DNA of 13,589 nt from Nitrososphaeria archaeon. GTDB taxonomy: Archaea; Thermoproteota; Nitrososphaeria; Nitrososphaerales; Nitrososphaeraceae. The DNA is taken from positions 1 through 13,589 of the forward strand of contig JAJPIN010000153.1 of assembly GCA_021324715.1 (NCBI GenBank), written 5' to 3'. The notes below the pieces were generated by a model, which had not been told where the DNA came from, ran no database searches, and saw only the letters and a program-made list of their open reading frames with translations. Positions 6,444 through 13,211 of this stretch are shown one piece after another. Each line of letters begins with the position of its first letter. Position 1 is the stretch's first letter. Both the position numbers and the translations under genes were made by a program.

Positions 6444-6564
6444 GTCTAATACCTATCAATACTTATACGATCGCTGTAACTTAATAAATTGTTTGCAAGT
6501 TTCAGTACGTAATAGTTAGGTATGACACTGGTCTTCCATCAATATCATGAGTTAAATTTGGCTG

Positions 6565-6759
6565 ATGTTACCTTACTTTCAGATGGAAAAATATTATTGC
6601 AATATTTGTCAGAAATCAATAGAACCGTTATCGTTAGAAAACCACGTAATTGAATCAGGGCACATATCTAGGAGAAAAAAATTGGAAGATCAACTAGAAG
6701 ATAATGGTGGAATCTCAAGTTCAAATAGGTCTGTTATAGGTTTCTGGAAAAATGATTGA
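6565..6759 (+). CDS. Mini C2H2 zinc-finger protein
   Basis: A 64-residue protein carrying one C2H2-type finger near its N-terminus: Cys12, Cys15, His27, His33, that is C-x2-C-x11-H-x5-H, with YYC before the first knuckle as in classical fingers. A basic stretch (HISRRKK) follows, then an acidic, polar, probably disordered tail (EDQLEDNGG...). Single small fingers of this sort occur in archaea, and a few bind DNA; function here is unknown. The start is uncertain: ATG 6565, or ATG 6583, which would give a 58-residue protein beginning MEKYYCNIC and looks more natural. No clear Shine-Dalgarno favours either. It lies between the divergent TauE-like gene and the site-2 protease. Compare the similar mini-finger at 10864-11007. 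Confidence 0.7.
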   Translation: MLPYFQMEKYYCNICQKSIEPLSLENHVIESGHISRRKKLEDQLEDNGGISSSNRSVIGFWKND

Positions 6760-6790
6760 ACACTAGTAACGATTTACTATAACCTATAAC
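6733..6790. repeat. Inverted repeat and tandem CTATAAC at a gene end
   Basis: GTTATAGGT (6733-6741), inside the end of the mini-finger gene, is the exact reverse complement of ACCTATAAC (6782-6790). The right arm lies in a tandem duplication of CTATAAC (6777-6783 and 6784-6790). The 40-base loop includes the stop codon. It may be a transcript-end structure or a binding site; no T-run follows directly. Confidence 0.35.
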
Positions 6791-6807
6791 ATCATGCAGA
6801 GTTGTCT

Positions 6808-6823
6808 GATATTTTATAATATC
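6808..6823. repeat. Short AT-rich dyad before the site-2 protease gene
   Basis: GATATT (6808-6813) and AATATC (6818-6823) are reverse complements around TTAT, about 75 bases before the protease ATG. It could be an operator or a TATA-containing element; composition alone makes chance likely enough that I rate it low. Confidence 0.25.
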
Positions 6824-6896
6824 TCGAGCTCTAATTTAAAATCACGTAATTTTACCTGATAGTATTAAGATCCAATTTAGATGAGTTAATTTAAAT

Positions 6897-8171
6897 ATGC
6901 AATTTATTGTACCTAAAGGTCTGGAAAAACAAAAACAAAAAGGTATTCATGCCGATATATTTCACCCGTTCCCTTTGATTTTAATCCATACACCGTACGG
7001 GCTAAAATTCTTTGATTATATAGCAAAGACCAGAATTGCAAAAGCATACGCTAGAGCTAATACTTACATAATGCCAGCAATAACACTTATTGCAATATTA
7101 TTAATAATTAGCGGAATATCCAGTATAATTTCAAATGTTTCCGTGAGAGAGAATGCAAAAGCAATAGGCCTAAGAGGTAATCTTCTTATTCCAGTAATAA
7201 ATCCGATTCTACCGCTCACTTACACTTTAGTGGCTCTAGTTATTAGTGTCTTTATACACGAGGCAGGACACGGTATCGTTGCTAGAGTATATGGAATAAA
7301 AGTTGAGTCAACCGGTATTGCTTTTGTGCTCATAATTCCTGTAGGAGCATTTGTTAACCTTGATAAGGATGAATTATCCAGAGCAACTCTAAAAGAGAAA
7401 AGCGCGGTTCTTACTGCCGGTCCACTGAATAATATGATTCTTGCTGCCGTCTCACTTACCTTGTTATTTCTAGTATTATCTACGTTGACTCCAATCCCTT
7501 CTACAAATATACCCAGGAGCGGACTTGAAATAATTAGCGTCACTCAGGGTTCTCTTGCAGAGAAACTTGGTCTGACACAAGGATCCAGCATCCTTTCAAT
7601 TGGGAGTACTGAAATACGAAGTCAAAATGATTTATTACATACACTAAGATCTAATATTGGTAAACAACCTTCAATCGTATGGCAAAACAAAGAGGGTAAT
7701 AAGATAACAGATAATTTCTCAATTCCTGCCAACATTGACCCAACCAAACCTATTCTTGGTGTAAGGACCGCTGCAGTATCTTTAGATCCCAAGTTAGCTC
7801 TAGAATTTTATAAGAAATATTTTACCTTTGATATTAATCATATAGTTCCTATACTTCCCCCACCAACGCTAGCTGAGCAATTTGTACCCTTTTCGGATTT
7901 TATGGCCCCAAAGTATCAATCAAGTATTTTCGGCTCATCATTTGCAATAATTGCAAATACACTCTTCTGGCTTTGGTTTATCAATTTTAATCTGGGAATA
8001 TTTAATGCTCTTCCTATTGCATTTTTGGATGGAGGCCAATTGTACGGTTCACTAATAGAGAGTAGATCCAAATTTGATAAAAAAAGTCTCAAGAATATCT
8101 CATCAGCGGTATCTACAATAACCATAATAATTGTAGCCTTGGCAATATTTCTACCGTATCTGCCTTTTTAA
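6897..8171 (+). CDS. Site-2 protease family intramembrane metalloprotease with PDZ domain
   Basis: A membrane-embedded zinc protease (peptidase family M50) of the kind that cleaves membrane-anchored regulators within the bilayer. In 424 residues there are: hydrophobic segments at about 58-78 and 103-120; the zinc motif HEAGH at 121-125 in the second; GPLNN at 175-179 before another helix (180-197); a PDZ domain at about 207-262 (IISVTQGSLAEKLGLTQGSS); and near the C-terminus FNALPIAFLDGGQL (369-382), supplying the third zinc ligand Asp378. A last helix lies at about 402-420. All catalytic residues are present. Start is ATG 6897; no Shine-Dalgarno. The gene stands alone between the mini-finger and aCPSF1 genes. 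The substrate is unknown, and nothing in the window encodes an obvious anti-sigma-like target. Confidence 0.9.
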   Translation: MQFIVPKGLEKQKQKGIHADIFHPFPLILIHTPYGLKFFDYIAKTRIAKAYARANTYIMPAITLIAILLIISGISSIISNVSVRENAKAIGLRGNLLIPVINPILPLTYTLVALVISVFIHEAGHGIVARVYGIKVESTGIAFVLIIPVGAFVNLDKDELSRATLKEKSAVLTAGPLNNMILAAVSLTLLFLVLSTLTPIPSTNIPRSGLEIISVTQGSLAEKLGLTQGSSILSIGSTEIRSQNDLLHTLRSNIGKQPSIVWQNKEGNKITDNFSIPANIDPTKPILGVRTAAVSLDPKLALEFYKKYFTFDINHIVPILPPPTLAEQFVPFSDFMAPKYQSSIFGSSFAIIANTLFWLWFINFNLGIFNALPIAFLDGGQLYGSLIESRSKFDKKSLKNISSAVSTITIIIVALAIFLPYLPF

Positions 8172-8185
8172 GACGTAAAGTAGGA

Positions 8186-8272
8186 ATGAAGCGAGGATCT
8201 TCCAAAATATATATTAATAAAGAAGTTTATTTTGATTATGGATACCCGCCGGTAAGGAATTTAACGACCTAG
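8186..8272 (+). CDS. Doubtful 28-codon micro-ORF
   Basis: ATG at 8186, 14 bases after the protease stop, opens 28 codons ending in TAG at 8270. The product (MKRGSSKIYINKEVYFDYGY, then eight more residues) is basic and aromatic with no known motif. TAGGA directly before the ATG is too close to be a good ribosome site. The same DNA has TATATATTAATAAAG, which could equally be promoter sequence for the aCPSF1 gene. I list it only so it is not overlooked. Confidence 0.2.
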   Translation: MKRGSSKIYINKEVYFDYGYPPVRNLTT

Positions 8273-8284
8273 CTATATCGCGTT

Positions 8285-8305
8285 GTGATAGTAATTGATT
8301 ATCAC
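8285..8305. repeat. Inverted repeat upstream of aCPSF1
   Basis: GTGATA (8285-8290) and TATCAC (8300-8305) are perfect reverse complements around nine bases, 54 bases before the GTG start of aCPSF1. The position suits an operator in the promoter region or a structure in the 5' leader. There is no T-run after it, so a terminator for the upstream gene is less likely. Confidence 0.35.
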
Positions 8306-8358
8306 TATAAATGAAAGCATTGTGGAAAATCAGACCGAGTATCTAGAAGAATGTTAAA

Positions 8359-10458
8359 GTGAATAATGAAAACTTAAATGGTAATTCTGAAGATGAGAGT
8401 ATTCGTCCCCTAGAGAATGCTGTGAGAGTTGCACAGGTTATTGATCCTTTATCTAACAATCAAATTCAACATACAAAGAAATTAGGTGAAGATTACTTTA
8501 AAGATTTAATACTCAAATCAATTCCAAAAGAATCACAGATTACAAATATAAGATTTGAAGGACCGTATGTTGCACTTTATACATTAAATCCAAAATTTTC
8601 GTTAACTGAATTGACTTATTATCTTTCATCTCTTTCGAAAAATGTTAAAAAAAGGTTTGTAGTAAGGACTGACCCCTCTATTAGATTATCAGAAGACGAA
8701 ACGAGATCAGCAGTAATTAAGATGCTACCAAGCAAAGTTACAATATCTGCTGTATTCTGTGATGATGCCACAGGTGAAGTAATTCTTGAAGTAAATCATC
8801 CTGAATCGGTAGATGCGAATATGGTAATCACTATTGCTCAAGCAACTGGTTGGATAGCTCATACATTACGTTCTCCGCATATTCAGTCAAGTAGTATGAA
8901 CATAATTCACTCTACTCAGAAGGGTTCAGCTAAGGAAAGAAGTCTTTTCTTACAATCCTTGGGTAAAAGGGTCTTCAGACCACCAGTTGTTTTGGAAAGC
9001 GAGGGTTTGAATTTAAATTATACGAATCAATCGAATAAAAAGAAATCAGAATATACTGAGCTTAAATCTAAGGTTAGAAATAGGGAAGAAATACTTATTT
9101 TCTGTCTCGGCGGCGTTAAGCAAGTCGGGAGATCATGCTTCATTGTTGTAACGTCAGAAAGCAAAATAATGCTAGATTGTGGCATTAACCCTGGTGAACC
9201 ATTGGGAATTTCTGGATATCCTCGATTGGACTGGTTTAATTTTAATCTTGATGAAATAGACGCTGTAGTTCTAAGTCACGCACATATAGATCATCAAGGG
9301 TTTTTACCGACATTATTCAAATTTGGTTATAAGGGTCCAGTCTATTGCACCGAACCCACTCTTCCTCTAATGACGTTGCTCCAGTACGATTCAGTAAAGA
9401 TATCGAAAAGCAACGGAACGTTTTTGCCATACGAAACAAGAGATGTTAATGAAGTTATTAAGCACTGTATAACGTTACCTTATGGTAAACCTACTGACAT
9501 TTCTCCAGACATTACTATAACTTTCAATAATGCAGGACATATAATGGGAAGTGCTACTGTACATATCAACATATTTGGAACACACAATATTCTTTATTCC
9601 GGTGATTATAAGTATGCGAGAACCCAATTATTGGATAGTGCTGTTTCTGTTTATCCTAGAGTAGAGACTTTGATAACTGAAAGTACATATGGAAATTCAG
9701 GCGACATAATGCCAGATCAATCTTTAGTTTACAAGACCTTTACAGATGCTATTAATAGAACTTTGACTGCTGGAGGGAAAGTATTGATTCCTGTTCCTGC
9801 TGTTGGAAGGGCCCAAGAGATAATGTTGGTTCTAGATAAGGAAATGAGAGAAGGACGGCTGATGGAGGCGCCCGTGTTTATTGAAGGAATGATATCAGAA
9901 GCTAGTGCGATACATATGTCCTATGCACATTACCTTGGGTTTGACGTACGAAAATCGGTCTCCAACGGAGTTAATCCATTCCAATCAGAATATTTTACCG
10001 TTGTTAATGGATATGAAAGAAGGCAAGATGTTTTCAATGACGAAAATCCAAGCGTTATAATGGCCACGTCTGGAATGTTGGAAGGTGGGCCGTCAGTCGA
10101 ATACTTTAAGAAAATTGCGCCAGATAAGAAAAACAGTATATTATTTGTTTCATATCAAATAAATGGAACCTTAGGCAGACGGGTTATAGACGGTGGAATA
10201 ACGGAAATCAGCATGCTTGAGCAAAAAGGTAAGGTTAAGGTATTTCCAATTAAGTGCACAAGTCAAAAAATTGATGGATTTAGTGGCCACAGCGATTTTA
10301 ACCAGATAATGAATTTTACTGCAAGAATAAAACCAAAAAAAGTATTGGTTAATCACGGGGAAAGATCGAAATCAGATAACGTAGCTAGCAATATTTTTTC
10401 TAGATTCAAGATAAGGGCTACTGTTCCGGATAATCGTGAAATAATTAAATTGAGGTAG
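8359..10458 (+). CDS. aCPSF1/FttA: KH-beta-CASP ribonuclease and transcription terminator
   Basis: The archaeal CPSF73-like factor that cleaves nascent RNA at U-rich sites and terminates transcription (FttA). In 699 residues: two N-terminal KH-type domains (about 45-112 and 118-195), a metallo-beta-lactamase core, and the beta-CASP insert. Metal and catalytic motifs are intact: LDCG (272-275), HAHIDH (307-312), NAGHIMGS with His394, SGDYK with Asp416, ESTYG with Glu441, SGHSD with His644, and VNHGE with His666. Typical archaeal members are about 630-640 residues. The extra length is an N-terminal tail of about 40 polar residues plus a lysine-rich linker at about 221-252 between the KH and nuclease parts. 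The start is GTG 8359; an in-frame TAG at 8344 and the lack of any ATG before the KH region force it. No clear Shine-Dalgarno. Confidence 0.93.
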   Translation: MNNENLNGNSEDESIRPLENAVRVAQVIDPLSNNQIQHTKKLGEDYFKDLILKSIPKESQITNIRFEGPYVALYTLNPKFSLTELTYYLSSLSKNVKKRFVVRTDPSIRLSEDETRSAVIKMLPSKVTISAVFCDDATGEVILEVNHPESVDANMVITIAQATGWIAHTLRSPHIQSSSMNIIHSTQKGSAKERSLFLQSLGKRVFRPPVVLESEGLNLNYTNQSNKKKSEYTELKSKVRNREEILIFCLGGVKQVGRSCFIVVTSESKIMLDCGINPGEPLGISGYPRLDWFNFNLDEIDAVVLSHAHIDHQGFLPTLFKFGYKGPVYCTEPTLPLMTLLQYDSVKISKSNGTFLPYETRDVNEVIKHCITLPYGKPTDISPDITITFNNAGHIMGSATVHINIFGTHNILYSGDYKYARTQLLDSAVSVYPRVETLITESTYGNSGDIMPDQSLVYKTFTDAINRTLTAGGKVLIPVPAVGRAQEIMLVLDKEMREGRLMEAPVFIEGMISEASAIHMSYAHYLGFDVRKSVSNGVNPFQSEYFTVVNGYERRQDVFNDENPSVIMATSGMLEGGPSVEYFKKIAPDKKNSILFVSYQINGTLGRRVIDGGITEISMLEQKGKVKVFPIKCTSQKIDGFSGHSDFNQIMNFTARIKPKKVLVNHGERSKSDNVASNIFSRFKIRATVPDNREIIKLR

Positions 10459-10863
10459 TTGTTAAATCAAGCACGAAATATCCATTTAGACTATACTGTA
10501 AGTACTTGCTGGTACAAAAATAGATCTGAGTGGTCCTATTATTAGTAAGATTTTAGCGTATTAAATTATTCTATAATATGCTATTGTACCGTACGAACAA
10601 AATTCAGATTAATCCAATGTCCTTATTTAAATATGCGCAGATACTTGATATAGAAAGGACCCCTCAGTAAAAATTCGCATTAATGTCATCGAGCCTCTTA
10701 TTACTTGATAAATTCAACTCTGCAACGGCCATTTGCAAACACACCGATTCAATACGTAGGCCAATTTGGTAAGCATTGGTTATAAGATCCACTCATCAAG
10801 GAGTCAAAAAAGTATGTTTTGTTCAGTATCTTTTTAGATATGTGGGTATAATTATAATTGTAA
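10459..10863. other. Gene-free stretch of 405 bases
   Basis: I find no convincing gene here. A 38-codon frame opened by TTG at 10776 runs to TAA at 10890, but its product has only a hydrophobic patch and overlaps the next gene, so I do not call it. The stretch holds one half of an imperfect 16-base direct repeat (10775-10790). No hairpin with a T-run, tRNA or riboswitch-like fold was recognised. Confidence 0.5.
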
Positions 10864-10878
10864 TTGGCTATAAGATAC
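10775..10878 (+). repeat. Imperfect 16-base direct repeat, 88 bases apart
   Basis: ATTGGTTATAAGATCC (10775-10790) and ATTGGCTATAAGATAC (10863-10878) match at 14 of 16 positions. The second copy contains the TTG start and first codons of the mini-finger gene, so the first may be a decayed duplicate of a gene start. The shared TATAAG is TATA-like. Chance similarity is possible in AT-rich DNA. Confidence 0.35.
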
Positions 10879-11007
10879 AAATGTATTAATTGTAATATTG
10901 TACTAAGCGGTGAGGGTGCATCTAGGCATTATCTTGCTAATCCTACTCATAAACTCGAAAAATTACCACCTCAATTAAAGCAAGCCAAGAATATTGATTC
11001 TTCTTGA
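10864..11007 (+). CDS. Second mini C2H2 zinc-finger protein, TTG start
   Basis: A 47-residue frame from TTG 10864 to TGA 11005-11007. After MAIRYK comes a finger with Cys7, Cys10, His22 and His29, that is C-x2-C-x11-H-x6-H, then a Lys/Pro/Gln tail (LEKLPPQLKQAKNIDSS). The plan of aromatic residue, C-x2-C, short loop, two spaced histidines and polar tail is the same as in the mini-finger at 6565-6759, although little other sequence is shared. The frame cannot extend upstream, since TAA lies at 10861-10863, so TTG is the only start. No Shine-Dalgarno is seen. It converges with the UPF0147 gene, 14 bases apart. The finger spacing argues for a real gene; function is unknown. Confidence 0.6.
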   Translation: MAIRYKCINCNIVLSGEGASRHYLANPTHKLEKLPPQLKQAKNIDSS

Positions 11008-11021
11008 TTTTAGCGACGGGA

Positions 11022-11315
11022 TTATTCTCTTATACTTTCTAGTGTTGAGACAACCTGCCAAAGCAGCGTGCGTATATGAGATTGCATTTGTGGATTCTGG
11101 GTAACGCTATCAAGCATACTTATAGTATTTGCCGCCCTAACAGAAATGGATCCATTTTTCTCATCTTTTATTCCGGATAATATCTCTCTTACAATATTTC
11201 TAATATTTTTCTGAATATTGTTATTCCTAGCTATACTGTCCAAAGTGCTTATCGCATTTGCAAGCCGCTCTTGATTTTCTTTCTCCCTTATTTCTTTCTT
11301 TGAAGCCATTGTCAT
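11022..11315 (-). CDS. UPF0147 family protein
   Basis: A 97-residue all-helical archaeal protein of the UPF0147 family. After a charged leader (SKKEIREKENQERL) it shows two related helical repeats, each with an A-[IN]-[AT]-IS-x-LDS-[IV] helix: NAISTLDSIARN and NTISMLDSVTQN. Each is followed by an I-R-containing helix (NIRNIVREIL and HIRTLLWQVV). That is the family's HEAT-like pattern. No enzymatic motif is present and the function of the family is not established. I chose the ATG at 11315 because GGAG sits six bases before it in the minus orientation; a GTG at 11327 would add four residues but would place the GGAG inside the gene. It is divergent from scpA, with a 133-base AT-rich spacer that probably holds both promoters. 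Confidence 0.85.
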   Translation of the reverse strand: MTMASKKEIREKENQERLANAISTLDSIARNNNIQKNIRNIVREILSGIKDEKNGSISVRAANTISMLDSVTQNPQMQSHIRTLLWQVVSTLESIRE

Positions 11316-11365
11316 AACACTCTCCACTTTTTTACCTTACAATGTGGTGACTTTTGAATGTTTTT

Positions 11366-11395
11366 ACAATCTTAATATATTTTTATAATAAATTA
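11366..11395. promoter_or_regulatory. AT-only block in the UPF0147-scpA divergent spacer
   Basis: CTTAATATATTTTTATAATA and neighbouring bases form the most TATA-like stretch between the two divergent genes, 54-83 bases from the scpA ATG and 51-80 bases from the UPF0147 ATG. Either promoter could lie here. I cannot assign direction or transcription start by eye. Confidence 0.3.
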
Positions 11396-11448
11396 AAATT
11401 TTGTTATACAATACTAATTAATATCATCAAACCCTGTTCTAATCACAC

Positions 11449-12132
11449 ATGTCGGAAGTCGACGCAATAACAAAGAAAAGCATATCGCAGCCGCCACTTG
11501 ATTTACTTTTTAATCCCTCAATATTATCAAAGAAAGATGTTTGGCAAATAGATATTTCATTACTGTTGGAAATGTTGCTAAAGTTAATCAATAATAGTGG
11601 AAAAAAAGACCTTCGAATGTGTGGAATTGCTGCACTATCTTCCTCGCTAATTTACCGGTTAAAGGTAGAGAGCATTTCAAGACTAGAAAAAATCTCTAAA
11701 ATCAAGAAGGGAATAGAGGTTGTGGATATCAAGCCTATTCCAAATTTAAAGCCATTTGAAATTCCTTTTAGGGTTGAACCTACATATCCAGTGTCGTTAG
11801 AAGAGTTATTGCACGTACTTGAAAATATGATTATTGGCTTAGCAAATCCAAAATCTAGAAGAAATCAGCTCAATCTGGAATCTGTAGAATCGTTCAACTT
11901 CGATGATTACTTGGTTAAGTTTGAAAAAGTTTTGCAATCTTACGAGGATATGATTTTTGATATAGTAACGGCTGACAAATCTGTTGAATTTAGAAATCTT
12001 ACATTAAAAATGAACCCAACTGAAACTGTTCGATGCTTCCTCGCTCTCCTCTATCTTGCCATGAAGAGAAAAATATTTCTTCAGCAAAATGATGAACAAA
12101 TATTTATTTCGATAAACGAAAACATTGATTAA
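11449..12132 (+). CDS. scpA: ScpA-like kleisin of the SMC-ScpAB condensin
   Basis: ScpA is the kleisin that bridges the SMC heads and binds ScpB in the chromosome-organising complex. The 227-residue product has the expected ends. The N-terminal helical domain (about 16-85, starting PPLDLLFNPS and including SLLLEMLLKLI and GIAALSSSLIYRLKVES) should bind the SMC neck. A variable middle (about 90-160) would contact ScpB. The C-terminal winged helix (about 185-222, ETVRCFLALLYLAMKRKIFL) would cap the SMC head. The length is typical of archaeal ScpA. Start is ATG 11449, without a Shine-Dalgarno. scpB follows after 18 bases, a strong supporting sign. SMC itself is not in the window. Confidence 0.85.
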   Translation: MSEVDAITKKSISQPPLDLLFNPSILSKKDVWQIDISLLLEMLLKLINNSGKKDLRMCGIAALSSSLIYRLKVESISRLEKISKIKKGIEVVDIKPIPNLKPFEIPFRVEPTYPVSLEELLHVLENMIIGLANPKSRRNQLNLESVESFNFDDYLVKFEKVLQSYEDMIFDIVTADKSVEFRNLTLKMNPTETVRCFLALLYLAMKRKIFLQQNDEQIFISINENID

Positions 12133-12150
12133 TAAAGCCTAATTATTTGA

Positions 12151-12669
12151 ATGCTGGTGCCTCAGTCACTCCCAGACGCTGAAATTACTGCTAGAATTGA
12201 AGCAGCCTTGTATGCTGCTGGGAGACCACTATCCCTTAACGACCTGATGAGGGCTGCAGGAATTAATTCAAAAGAAAAAGTAGAGAAATTATTAAATGAA
12301 TTAATTAAGAAAACGCATAATGTTTTGAGCGCATTGGAGATTGCACGACTCGATGATGACAAATTTGTATTTCAGGTAAAACCTGCATATATGCCATTGA
12401 TTCGACGATTTGCTCAACAACCCCTGATCCCTGCGGGTGCTCTGAAGACTTTATCATTTATTGCTTATGAACAACCTATTACGTCAAAAAGATTGGTCCA
12501 GATTCGGGGTAGCCAGGTTTATATGCATCTCAAGGAGCTGCGTGCACATTCATTTATTGAATCGGAACGTTTAGGTCGAATGAAAATTTATAGAACCAGC
12601 AGAAAATTCCAAGAATATTTTGGAATAAATGATCTCAACGTACTTAAAACCAAAATGATTGCAAAATGA
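12151..12669 (+). CDS. scpB: ScpB, SMC-ScpAB condensin subunit
   Basis: ScpB dimers bind the middle of the kleisin ScpA. The 172-residue protein shows two winged-helix domains. The first is at about 9-85 (ITARIEAALYAAGRPLSLND, close to the usual start of ScpB). The second is at about 92-160, with the conserved LSFIAYEQPITSKRLVQIRG at about 103-122 and a wing-like ERLGRMKIYRTS. Start is ATG 12151, 18 bases after the scpA stop, which indicates one transcript. The rps8e gene follows 58 bases later and may be read through or have its own promoter. Length and motifs are ordinary for archaeal ScpB; nothing is missing. Confidence 0.92.
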   Translation: MLVPQSLPDAEITARIEAALYAAGRPLSLNDLMRAAGINSKEKVEKLLNELIKKTHNVLSALEIARLDDDKFVFQVKPAYMPLIRRFAQQPLIPAGALKTLSFIAYEQPITSKRLVQIRGSQVYMHLKELRAHSFIESERLGRMKIYRTSRKFQEYFGINDLNVLKTKMIAK

Positions 12670-12727
12670 TTTCTATTAAGATTAGATAGAAACCCTCTTA
12701 ATATGGATCAAATTCATTAATGCAAAG

Positions 12728-13114
12728 ATGAAAAAATCTATAGAAAATCTATATGGTCGAAAGTACACTGGCGGTAGAAAAATTTCTATGCGAAGTAGAC
12801 GCAAATTTGAAATAGATAGGTATCCAAATGAGGCCATAATTGGAAGCAATCTCAAGGTAAACAGAAGGGTACGGGGGAATAACAGAAAATCGGCCCTTAA
12901 AACTGTTCAATTTGCAAATGTATCAAATCTCGAAGACAATAGAACCACAAAGTCAAAGATATTGAGAGTTATCAAAAATGCAGCTAATAAGGACTACGAG
13001 AGAAGAGGGGTAATTACAAAAGGTACCATAGTAGAAACTGAATTAGGACTTGCAAAAGTGGTATCAAGACCAGGTCAAGTAGGTGTTATTAACGCCGCTC
13101 AGCTGAAAAAATAG
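12728..13114 (+). CDS. rps8e: 30S ribosomal protein S8e
   Basis: An archaeal/eukaryotic small-subunit ribosomal protein with no bacterial counterpart. The 128-residue, highly basic product matches the family end to end: RKYTGGRKISMRSRRKFEI near the N-terminus, RRVRGNNRKSALKT (about 46-59), and the diagnostic C-terminal block YERRGVITKGTIVETELG followed by VVSRPGQVGVINA (about 109-121). The length fits archaeal S8e (about 125-130). Start is ATG 12728; a nearer out-of-frame ATG at 12720 is ignored. It follows scpB by 58 bases and ends before a pair of T-runs. It converges with the hemB-like gene. Confidence 0.97.
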   Translation: MKKSIENLYGRKYTGGRKISMRSRRKFEIDRYPNEAIIGSNLKVNRRVRGNNRKSALKTVQFANVSNLEDNRTTKSKILRVIKNAANKDYERRGVITKGTIVETELGLAKVVSRPGQVGVINAAQLKK

Positions 13115-13133
13115 GGATTACTAATATTACGAC

Positions 13134-13158
13134 TTTCTTTTGATACCGATTCTTTTTT
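13134..13158 (+). terminator. Twin U-tract terminator after rps8e
   Basis: Two T-rich runs, TTTCTTTT (13134-13141) and TTTTTT (13153-13158), begin 20 bases after the S8e stop in the plus orientation. This matches the archaeal pattern of termination at consecutive U-tracts without a stable hairpin, and it sits between two convergent genes. Confidence 0.5.
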
Positions 13159-13211
13159 CGTTGACGTCATCATCAAATTCTGACATAAAAATTGTAAATA
13201 TTGCTAAAATT

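Noticed and set aside
10776..10892. 38-codon TTG frame with a hydrophobic patch (RYVGIIIIVIGYKI)
   Set aside because: No ribosome site, no basic-hydrophobic-basic plan, and it overlaps the better-supported mini-finger gene in another frame.
13127..13186. 19-codon minus-strand frame between hemB and rps8e (MSEFDDDVNEKRIGIKRKS)
   Set aside because: It is very short, has no ribosome site, and overlaps the T-runs that look like the rps8e terminator. Chance is the simpler explanation.
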